A DNA stretch of 17,446 bases from Spirochaetaceae bacterium (GTDB lineage Bacteria; Spirochaetota; Spirochaetia; Treponematales; Breznakiellaceae): positions 1 to 17,446 of the forward strand of contig JAIRNN010000225.1 of the NCBI GenBank assembly GCA_031257995.1, read 5' to 3'. A program made the position numbers and the translations under genes. Below the pieces are notes generated by a model that worked only from the letters and a program-made list of their open reading frames with translations, made no database searches and was not told the origin of the DNA. Of this stretch, positions 6,917 through 12,900 are shown piece after piece. Every line of letters begins with the position of its first letter. Positions within the stretch are counted from its first letter, which is position 1.

Positions 6917-8308
6917 ATGTTGGCGCAGTCGCAAAAGCTAGGTGTTTCTCTGGAGCAAGGGCTCCGTTTGAGTCAGCAGATGCTGCACTCGATCAAACTC
7001 ATGGAGTTGCCGGTGATGGAGTTACGGGAACGGATCGAGGCGGAGGTAGCGGCGAACCCGGCGCTTGATGTTGTCGAGGAGTCGAAGGAAGACGCGCCAC
7101 GGGAAAAGCCGTATACGGACGATGGTGACGAAAACTTTTTTGAAACGGCGATTATGATGCCGCTTTACGCGAACCGCGCCTCTTCGGGAGAGGATGACGA
7201 GAAACGGCAGTTTTTGGAGGGGGCGGTCTCACGGCCGGAGAGTCTTCAGGATCATCTGCTCTGGCAGTTTCGGCTGCAAACGCTGAACGGAGATGTCCGC
7301 CGTATCGGGGAACTTTTGATCGGTAATTTGGACGAGGACGGGTTTCACTTAGTTTCCCCTGCCGAGTTGCTTCCGGGGGAAGATCCGGGGAAGATCGGGG
7401 CGGCGTTGTCCGTGATCCGGGCACTTGACCCGCAGGGCTGCGCGACATCGGATTACCGGGAGTCTCTGGCGGTGCAGGGAAGGTTGCGTTTCGGCGGGGA
7501 GAACGGCTCAAACGCCGAATGCGCCCGAAGCGGTGTGGAAATCGAAATGTTGCTCCCTTATCTGGGCGAGCTTGAGAAGGGGAAGTTTTCCTTGGTTGCG
7601 AAACTGACGGGCATAAAGGCGGAGCGGGCGGCGTTTCTCTTTACGTGTATCAAGGAACTCTCGCCGTTTCCCGGGCGGCAGTATTCCGGCGGGGTCGATT
7701 CGGAGGCGGGGGTACGGTTTGTCGTGCCGGACATCGAGGTCTACCGGAAGGACGGCGAACTGGTCATACGGTTAAACGACGACGAAATTCCGGCGTTGCA
7801 GGTGAATCCTTTTTTCGCCGAGTTGAAGAAATACAAGCAGGACGATCAGAGTACGAGGGACTTTGTCAACGAGAATATCGCGAACGCGAAGTGGTTCATC
7901 AATGCGGTGCAGAGAAGGAACCACACATTGCTGCGGGTAACGCGCGCGATTGTCGAGCGGCAGAAGGCATTTTTTGAAAAAGGATCGGCGCACATTGCCC
8001 CGCTCACCCGACACGACATCGCCGAAACGCTGGAACTGGACGACTCGACGATCTCCCGCATGGCAAGCAGCAAATATATCCAGACGGAATGGGGCATCTA
8101 CGGGATGGGCCACTTCTTTTCAAACGCGATCACCGGGCAGGGTTCGCAGGGTTCGCCCTTCTCAAAAACCGGGGTCAAGGAAGTTATCCGTGAGATCATC
8201 GCCCATTCCGAGAAACACGCTTCGGACAGCGAGATCGCGCGGATACTTGAGGAACGGGGCATCAAAATCGCCCGCCGCACCGTAGCCAAATACCGGAACG
8301 AACTCTAG
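6917..8308 (+). CDS. rpoN: RNA polymerase sigma-54 factor
   Basis: 463 residues, normal for RpoN. Region I (about 1-50) has the leucine/glutamine-rich SLEQGLRLSQQMLHSIKLME pattern that contacts enhancer-binding ATPases. Region II (about 50-85) is acidic. The core-binding region follows, then a helix-turn-helix near residues 363-390 (LTRHDIAETLELDDSTISRM), and the RpoN box ARRTVAKYR at 452-460, which reads the -24 element. It directs transcription from -24/-12 promoters with AAA+ activators. I chose the ATG at 6917; only a weak AGGA precedes it and the promoter -10 is 8 nt away, which fits leaderless translation. No hpf/yhbH or lptB neighbour is present, unlike the usual proteobacterial rpoN cluster; the gene stands alone between repeats. 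Confidence 0.96.
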   Translation: MLAQSQKLGVSLEQGLRLSQQMLHSIKLMELPVMELRERIEAEVAANPALDVVEESKEDAPREKPYTDDGDENFFETAIMMPLYANRASSGEDDEKRQFLEGAVSRPESLQDHLLWQFRLQTLNGDVRRIGELLIGNLDEDGFHLVSPAELLPGEDPGKIGAALSVIRALDPQGCATSDYRESLAVQGRLRFGGENGSNAECARSGVEIEMLLPYLGELEKGKFSLVAKLTGIKAERAAFLFTCIKELSPFPGRQYSGGVDSEAGVRFVVPDIEVYRKDGELVIRLNDDEIPALQVNPFFAELKKYKQDDQSTRDFVNENIANAKWFINAVQRRNHTLLRVTRAIVERQKAFFEKGSAHIAPLTRHDIAETLELDDSTISRMASSKYIQTEWGIYGMGHFFSNAITGQGSQGSPFSKTGVKEVIREIIAHSEKHASDSEIARILEERGIKIARRTVAKYRNEL

Positions 8309-8370
8309 CCTCACGGGGGGTTTCCTTGGGCGTGTCGTGAAGGGTGGTGCCCCGTAACGCGCCTTATTGT

Positions 8371-8958
8371 CTATGTTGCGCTTTCGTGGTTAATTACCAA
8401 CACCTTTTTCTGCATTTCCAAATAGACCGATTGCGCGGTTTTCCTATTTGCATGGCGTTGTTTCAATAAGTCCTTCTCCAACAGGTTAATACCTGGAACC
8501 TTTAAAATATTATCGATACGCGCTCTATGACCGGCACACGCCACATGAAACGCGTCTTTGGGCATTTCCTTGTACCGAAATTCCGGGCGGGTTGAATAGG
8601 TATTCGCTGCGGATTGATAGCGTTCCGCGTCTTGCAAAACCTCAAGGGCAAGAAACGCCTCGCCAAACTCTTGGAGGGCTTTTGCCAGGCTGGTTTTGGC
8701 TTTTGTGTCTTGCGGGGAACAAACCTCACGTTCCTGGGTGAGAAACGTATATTCAGCACTAAAAAGAGTCCGCAGATCCCCATCGGCGCGAGATTGCGCT
8801 TCCCAAAACGCTTCAAGCCCAAGAGTAAGTCCCTTTCTATAATTTATCCTGCCCTCGTGTTCAAGACCATCCGTGTCAAGCCATTTCCGCCCTTGATCAA
8901 TGGCGGGCGTGCTGCCGTATACTTTAGCGAGTAAGACAGTCCGGTCCAAAAGCCGCAT
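8371..8958 (-). CDS. Uncharacterised protein, second gene of a two-gene cassette
   Basis: 195 residues, soluble, with no signal peptide or membrane helix, mainly helical and rich in charged residues. I do not recognise a characterised family. Notable stretches are the N-terminal RLLDRTVLLAKVYG, HEGRINYRKGLTLGLEAFW, SAEYTFLTQEREVCSPQDT, and the C-terminal FHVACAGHRARIDNILKVPG with LLKQRHANRKTAQ. The ATG at 8958 (minus) lies inside the preceding small gene, overlapping it by 35 bp in another frame, so translation is probably coupled. The gene is convergent with rpoN, 62 bp apart. A toxin-antitoxin or other accessory pair is possible from size and overlap alone, but no catalytic motif supports it. 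Confidence 0.75.
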   Translation of the reverse strand: MRLLDRTVLLAKVYGSTPAIDQGRKWLDTDGLEHEGRINYRKGLTLGLEAFWEAQSRADGDLRTLFSAEYTFLTQEREVCSPQDTKAKTSLAKALQEFGEAFLALEVLQDAERYQSAANTYSTRPEFRYKEMPKDAFHVACAGHRARIDNILKVPGINLLEKDLLKQRHANRKTAQSVYLEMQKKVLVINHESAT

Positions 8959-9142
8959 CCGCTTCCGATAAATTATACCCGGCTTTTATGAGAAAATCCG
9001 CTACGTGCAGTTTTTTGGCGACTTTCGCCAGATAAGGCTGCAAAGGAATGGCTGCCTGAAGAGTATGCGCTTCCTCGTCTTTTCCGGCATCCCATAATTT
9101 GCACACTTGCATCATAATAGCCGCTTTTTCTTTCTCCGTCAT
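8924..9142 (-). CDS. Small uncharacterised protein, first gene of a two-gene cassette
   Basis: 72 residues from the ATG at 9142. The frame opens earlier (TTG 9157, ATG 9154), but GGAG stands 6 nt before the 9142 ATG and no ribosome site precedes the others. The sequence has a helical TPR-like feel (KLWDAGKDEEAHTLQAAIPL then YLAKVAKKLHVADFLIKAGY) and ends NLSEADAAFG. I do not recognise a family. It overlaps the 195-residue gene by 35 bp, so the two probably form one expression unit from the promoter at 9171-9199. Its small size and leading position would fit an antitoxin or chaperone-like partner; this is inference only. Confidence 0.7.
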   Translation of the reverse strand: MTEKEKAAIMMQVCKLWDAGKDEEAHTLQAAIPLQPYLAKVAKKLHVADFLIKAGYNLSEADAAFGPDCLTR

Positions 9143-9170
9143 TTTTTTCTCCATCAACTAAGATGTTTCA

Positions 9171-9199
9171 AGTCTACGCCAAACAAAGCCGGAATTCAA
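9171..9199 (-). promoter_or_regulatory. Promoter of the two-gene cassette
   Basis: On the minus strand, TTGAAT (9199-9194), a 17-bp spacer and TAGACT (9176-9171). A start point near 9164 gives a leader of about 22 nt to the ATG at 9142, enough for the GGAG site. Confidence 0.5.
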
Positions 9200-9249
9200 A
9201 CCTTCGTTGGTGTCAGGCAATATAAACGTATAGGATTTTTCGCCAGGAA

Positions 9250-9304
9250 CCACACGAACAGGCACGAACTGTTTCTTCGATATCCTTTTTCTCCGTTCGT
9301 GTGG
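9250..9304. repeat. Inverted repeat CCACACGAAC/GTTCGTGTGG upstream of the cassette
   Basis: Perfect 10-bp arms at 9250-9259 and 9295-9304 with 35 bp between, plus an internal GGCACGAACTG. TTCGTGTGG-type units are common in degenerate bacterial intergenic repeats. It creates a 67-codon open frame on the minus strand that I do not accept as a gene. Confidence 0.55.
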
Positions 9305-9348
9305 GTTGTGGTTACATTTTATGTCTATGTGTTTATCCTGTATTTCTT

Positions 9349-9808
9349 GAGCCTGTTCCAAAACTCATTTGTATTTGGATATTTTGTTAGTTGACAAAGC
9401 GATAAGGAATTAACCGCAAAGGCGAAGGCGGTTAGTAAACCGCCGAGGCGAATAAGGATGGGGTTTGCCAGTTTGATAACCCGTCGGCTTTACCGGCGCT
9501 ATTGAACACGGCCTTCACAGAAGGCTTGCTAAACAGAAGGATTAACGGTAGTACGCGAAGTTGCCGGTGAAAACCTTCCGCGCCTTCAGTACTGCGGTGC
9601 CGAAGCCGGTATCCAAGCGCCGCCTTTATTGGCGCCGCACCGTGTTGTGTAATTGTATAACGCCCCTGGCACAACCCTAGTTGTGACTTGACACAACCGT
9701 TGTGCCTGTTTCGGACGCGGCATTGGGCGCCTTCGCGGTTAAATTTTCTTGAAAGTTTGCTGTTAATGTGGTTCGTCTAAGATTTGCTTGGGGTTTTGGA
9801 ACAGGCTC
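9349..9808. repeat. Family A foldback/MITE-like element, copy A2
   Basis: The best-preserved copy: it begins GAGCCTGTTCCAAAAC and ends GTTTTGGAACAGGCTC, a perfect 16-bp terminal inverted repeat. Inside, AATTAACCGCAAAGGCG near the left end is inverted as CGCCTTCGCGGTTAAATT near the right, so most of the element can fold back. Hairpins GGCGGTTagtaAACCGCC (about 9428-9445) and GCCTTCacaGAAGGC (9511-9525) match positions in A1 and A3. It contains the tandem CACAAC hairpins of family B at 9670-9704. I found no clean target duplication. Confidence 0.9.
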
Positions 9809-9822
9809 TTTTGTCATGAAGT

Positions 9823-9851
9823 TTGCATTTTTCCCGCGTTTCTGTTATCAT
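9823..9851 (+). promoter_or_regulatory. Promoter-like module shared with rpoN
   Basis: TTGCAT (9823-9828), a 17-bp spacer and TATCAT (9846-9851). The 33-bp block GAAGTTTGCA to TTATCAT is nearly identical to the one before rpoN. Here about 165 bp of family F/B material separates it from the TTG start at 10016, so any transcript would carry a long repeat-derived leader. Confidence 0.55.
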
Positions 9852-9867
9852 TGGTCTATTCTGCGGC

Positions 9868-9981
9868 AGATGGGGGGTATTGCGGAGGGCGGGCCACCCG
9901 CAGAGGGAGTAGCGGAATACTGCGTGGAGGGAGGGACGACTGGAGCGAGGGGTCGGCAATGAAGTAGCCGCGACTTCCTCC
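9868..9981 (-). repeat. Family F/B module, copy F4, in the leader of the 666-residue gene
   Basis: Read on the minus strand, GGAAGTCGCGGC, TTGCCGACCCCTCGCTCC and then CCCTCTGCGGGTGGCCC match the block order at 6467-6506 and 16543-16660. It lies between the 9823-9851 promoter and the gene at 10016, which suggests insertion into that leader. Confidence 0.6.
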
Positions 9982-10015
9982 TCTGAAACGATAACTGATC
10001 TTAAGGAAGGGTTAA

Positions 10016-12016
10016 TTGACGATTGCACAGGAAGACGCTTTGTATGAATTTCTTGATAACGCGCGGAAGCCTTTTACGCTGAAGGATATAACGCAGGCAG
10101 TACGCAGTGTGGAACGGACGGGGGGTGTAAAACTCGCCACACAGATTGCGCTGTTGCTCCAGTCACGGCGGCTGGTGTTTGAAAGTGAGAAAAATTACTT
10201 TCTGTCCCGACGGGCGCTTTTTGAAAAGGCACGTTTTGTTATTCAGCCGAGTAATTCTGAGCTGATGAACGGTGTCTTGATCCCCGGACACCGCTGTGTC
10301 CCGTTTGTGAATCCGCTGATTCCGCCGCATCAGTATACGTTTTATTTTCGGGAGAAGCTCTGTCCGGTGGATTCTCTGGAGGGCGCGCCAGAGGACTTTT
10401 ATCCTTACTATTCGATTTTCGGCGAGGAGTACGCGCCGCACTATATCGCCGGGGACAACAAGGAAAACGAAACGGCGTTCAGTCTTGACCCGGATGAAGA
10501 GCCGCCTGAGGTATCCATCCGCGCTTTCGATATGCGCGCCATCTTCCGCGAAATTGGCTTCGTTCCAGGCGACCGGTTTGTGGCAACGGCACGCGACTGG
10601 AAAACCGGCAGTTTTGATCTCGAACACGTGAAAGGCGATGCGTGGAGTGAGGAGGATTTACACGCTTGGACGGAGGCTACTGAGAAGGGGTTTTTCCAGA
10701 TGTTTGAAAACTTAGGTCCGGGGTTTTCCTGCGAGGAACAGCTTGCGTGGGCCTTTTTTTACGGTGGTGAGCGGATGCGGCGTGTCCCCGCCTATTCGCT
10801 TGAAGATTTTCTCTTTCGGAAGACGGAAAAGATCGACACGGTTCCGTTCGGCATCGAGACTCGGTTCTGGTGGACGGGCAAGGATATTCCCGATTTCGAT
10901 GGTTTGCGCGGCATGATGACCCAGAGCGACCAGACACCGATTGAGGATCTGCTTGCGCGGAACGGTATCCCCGTCTCTGAGTTTGTGTTGCAGGCATTCG
11001 CGCGCGACGCTCTTTACCGGAACGATGTGAATATTGGGAACCTGCTCCAGCGTATCATTCCGCCGTCTATCCGCCTTGACCGATGGTGTCTCGAATTTGT
11101 CTGTCAATACCTCATCGACATTCTGGCGGACTTTGCCTCGACCTACTCCATATTCAAAGACAAGGTGATGGGCCCGATCCGTCAGCGGGTCGGTGAACTC
11201 CACACCGCCGTTATCGACCTTTCCGCCCGGCTTACTAAAGGCGAGATCAACAAATCGTGGCTGCCGATGCACACGTTTATTGTGCTTTCCCAGATACAAA
11301 ACCATTCCGCCAGTCTGCTGGAAGATCTTGATATGGAAGACGAACTTCCGGAACAGGAGCTCGCCATCATGGACGCGACGCTCGACACGATGATCGACAC
11401 CTACGAGGACGTGCGGGAGATGGTAGATGAGGCGCTGTCGAATTTTCGGCAAAGCAATTTCAGCCTGGTGAAAACGGACGAGGCCGCAGGGGAAAAGTGG
11501 CTTACCGTACAGCTTTCTTTGGGCGGCACGGACATCTGGCGGCGGGCGGCGGTCCCGGCCGCATTCCGGCTTTTCGAGATGCAACGGATCATTCACGCCG
11601 TCTTTTCCTGGAGCGGGCACATCAAGTCCCGGTTTACCACCGACTACAAGATCGTGAATGGCATCGCCGGTAAAGACCGGACCATTGATCTGGGGCAGCC
11701 CCTCGGCGTTCTCGCCGAAAATAGCCTTTCTGAGTTTCTCTACGAGTACGGCCTCAACTGGACGGTGAAGGTGATGGTACTGTCAAAACAAACGGCCCCC
11801 GACAGCGGCCGTGTGAGTTGTCTCGCGGGAGAGGGAGTCGCGCCCAACGAGAAAATCGAGGGTCCGCTCCGTTACCGCCGGTTACTTTCCCATCGGGAAA
11901 ACGGCAGCAAGGACGAACAGGCAGCGGCGGCGGCCCTGCTCGGCGAAGACTATGACACGGCGAAATTTGACATCCACGATTGCAACCGCATGTTGAAAGA
12001 GTTGTTTGGAGAATAG
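10016..12016 (+). CDS. Large protein with C-terminal pRiA4b ORF-3-like domain
   Basis: 666 residues, apparently cytosolic. The C-terminal part (about 493-662) matches the plasmid pRiA4b ORF-3-like family (PF07929, also annotated as IS1096 TnpR-like passenger): LTVQLSLGGTDIWRRAAVP, IHAVFSWSGHIKSRF, SEFLYEYGLNWTVKV, GPLRYRRLL and GEDYDTAKFDIHDCNRML appear in the family order. The domain's biochemical role is unknown. Residues 1-70 look like a winged-helix segment (FTLKDITQAVRSVERTGG). The middle (about 80-410) is unrecognised, with MNGVLIPGHRCVPFVNP as a striking piece, and about 415-490 is acidic and helical. I chose TTG at 10016 because AAGGAAGG stands 5 nt upstream and no ATG follows nearby. 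The gene is flanked by elements A2 and A3. Confidence 0.85.
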   Translation: MTIAQEDALYEFLDNARKPFTLKDITQAVRSVERTGGVKLATQIALLLQSRRLVFESEKNYFLSRRALFEKARFVIQPSNSELMNGVLIPGHRCVPFVNPLIPPHQYTFYFREKLCPVDSLEGAPEDFYPYYSIFGEEYAPHYIAGDNKENETAFSLDPDEEPPEVSIRAFDMRAIFREIGFVPGDRFVATARDWKTGSFDLEHVKGDAWSEEDLHAWTEATEKGFFQMFENLGPGFSCEEQLAWAFFYGGERMRRVPAYSLEDFLFRKTEKIDTVPFGIETRFWWTGKDIPDFDGLRGMMTQSDQTPIEDLLARNGIPVSEFVLQAFARDALYRNDVNIGNLLQRIIPPSIRLDRWCLEFVCQYLIDILADFASTYSIFKDKVMGPIRQRVGELHTAVIDLSARLTKGEINKSWLPMHTFIVLSQIQNHSASLLEDLDMEDELPEQELAIMDATLDTMIDTYEDVREMVDEALSNFRQSNFSLVKTDEAAGEKWLTVQLSLGGTDIWRRAAVPAAFRLFEMQRIIHAVFSWSGHIKSRFTTDYKIVNGIAGKDRTIDLGQPLGVLAENSLSEFLYEYGLNWTVKVMVLSKQTAPDSGRVSCLAGEGVAPNEKIEGPLRYRRLLSHRENGSKDEQAAAAALLGEDYDTAKFDIHDCNRMLKELFGE

Positions 12017-12039
12017 GGGCCCTGCGGGAATGGAAAATT

Positions 12040-12438
12040 GAGCCTGTTTCAAAACCCATTTGTATTGGGGTATTTCTGTCAGTTGACAAAGCGGAAGAAA
12101 TTAACCGCAAAGGCGAAGAAGGATGGAGACGTACTGGTTTGATAGCCTGTCTGCTTTACCGGCACTATTGAAGTCGGCCTTCTATGAAGGCTGGCAAAAC
12201 AGACAGATTGGCGTTAGAACGCACGCCTGTCTGAAAAACCCTTCTGCGCATCAGTACTGCGGTGCTGATGCTTGAATAAAAAGGCGGGGCCTTTATTGGC
12301 ACCGCACCGTGTTGTGTAATTGTATAACGCCCTCAATGTTTCGGGCGCGGCATTGGGTGCCTTTGCGGTTAAATTTTTATGAAGGTTCGCTGTAAATGCG
12401 GTTGTTCCAAGATTCGTTTGGCGTTTTAAAACAGCCTC
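12040..12438. repeat. Family A foldback/MITE-like element, copy A3 (shortened)
   Basis: It runs from GAGCCTGTTTCAAAAC to GTTTTAAAACAGCCTC; with flanking AATT/AATT the inverted repeat is 20 bp with two mismatches. It shares with A1 and A2 the blocks CAGTTGACAAAGCG, ATTAACCGCAAAGGCGAAG, the hairpin GCCTTCtatGAAGGC (12177-12191), CAGTACTGCGGTGC, GCACCGTGTTGTGTAATTG and GCGGCATTGGGTGCC. It lacks the CACAAC tandem hairpins and part of the left interior. It lies 24 bp after the 666-residue gene. Confidence 0.85.
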
Positions 12439-12458
12439 AATTGAAAATGGATAATGAT

Positions 12459-12575
12459 GAGGCCGTTTCAAAACTGCACGGTGCGGGGGCGGGCAGAGTT
12501 CTTCTTATGTCCATCTTTGACCGGGATGCATTGGGTTTGCTGTAACCTCTTTCGGGCCGACACCTCCACTTCCCG
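12459..12575 (+). repeat. Family D element end, copy D2, upstream of dnaA
   Basis: It starts GAGGCCGTTTCAAAA and continues TGCGGGGGCGGGCAGAG, CCATCTTTGACCGGGATGC and CTGTAACCTCTTTCGGGCCG, in the order seen on the minus strand at 2611-2498. It is a solitary end with no transposase attached and stops about 27 bp before the dnaA -35. Confidence 0.65.
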
Positions 12576-12601
12576 AAGGGTTGACCCCTTCCGTCCATCT
12601 C

Positions 12602-12631
12602 TTGACAAAAAAACGGGCGGTACGTTAAAGT
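12602..12631 (+). promoter_or_regulatory. Promoter upstream of the dnaA leader
   Basis: TTGACA (12602-12607), an 18-bp spacer and TAAAGT (12626-12631). It is about 270 bp from the dnaA start. An ATG lies 8 nt after the -10, the same distance as in rpoN. A second TATAAT at 12771-12776 lacks a good -35 but could be a nearer start. Confidence 0.6.
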
Positions 12632-12639
12632 ATAGGTCT

Positions 12640-12717
12640 ATGGAGAAGGTTCTCCGTGTTGTTAATAAGTTGTTAATAAGTTGTGCTGAAGGAGGGGAAA
12701 ATTGTGTGTTTTTATAA
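12640..12717 (+). CDS. Possible 25-codon leader ORF before dnaA
   Basis: The ATG at 12640 falls where transcripts from the 12602-12631 promoter should begin, so it would be translated leaderless. It encodes MEKVLRVVNKLLISCAEGG and six more residues. Both upstream DnaA boxes lie inside it. Low confidence: the length is within chance, and the placement is the only support. Confidence 0.25.
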   Translation: MEKVLRVVNKLLISCAEGGENCVFL

Positions 12718-12877
12718 GTACGGACGGCTGTCCGCTAAGTACTTAAAATATCTTTTGTAAATACTTATAGTATAATAACTTATAAATGATGTTTATGGAT
12801 TCTTTTCGTAGAAAAACGAGGTGGCGGTATCTGGATTATACGATGCTTGTTTCCGATTGTTAATAACTTGTGAATAA
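12660..12877 (+). promoter_or_regulatory. DnaA-box cluster in the dnaA upstream region (oriC-like or autoregulatory)
   Basis: Four boxes in one orientation: TGTTAATAA at 12660-12668, 12671-12679 and 12858-12866, and TGTGAATAA at 12869-12877, the last being a perfect complement of TTATTCACA. Within each pair the starts are 11 bp apart. Between the pairs lie AT-rich DNA (12740-12800) and an imperfect inverted repeat AAGTACGGAC/GTCCG..TACTT (12715-12744). This suits DnaA autoregulation or a replication origin. The usual partner genes dnaN and rpmH are absent. Confidence 0.65.
12704..12760 (+). CDS. Possible 18-codon ORF with strong ribosome site in the dnaA leader
   Basis: AAGGAGGGG (12689-12697) is one of the strongest ribosome-binding sequences in the window, yet no annotated-size gene follows. 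The GTG at 12704, 8 nt on, opens MCFYKYGRLSAKYLKYLL then stop. A TTG at 12702 opens a 14-codon alternative. The frame covers the inverted repeat at 12715-12744, so translation could alter leader folding. Low confidence. Confidence 0.3.
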   Translation: MCFYKYGRLSAKYLKYLL

Positions 12878-12900
12878 CAGTGGGGTTTGGAGTAAAAAAA

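Noticed and set aside
9158..9361. A 67-codon minus-strand frame just upstream of the two-gene cassette.
   Set aside because: It begins inside the terminal repeat of A2, runs through the CCACACGAAC inverted repeat and lacks a ribosome site. The cassette promoter overlaps it.
9870..9962. A short ATG frame after the 9823-9851 promoter, placed roughly as rpoN is to its promoter.
   Set aside because: It is translated repeat sequence, glycine-rich, without a ribosome site, and 18 nt rather than 8 nt from the -10.
10712..11620. A 302-codon open frame on the minus strand opposite the 666-residue gene.
   Set aside because: It lies wholly antisense to a gene with a recognised domain, shows no family match and is expected from third-position GC bias.
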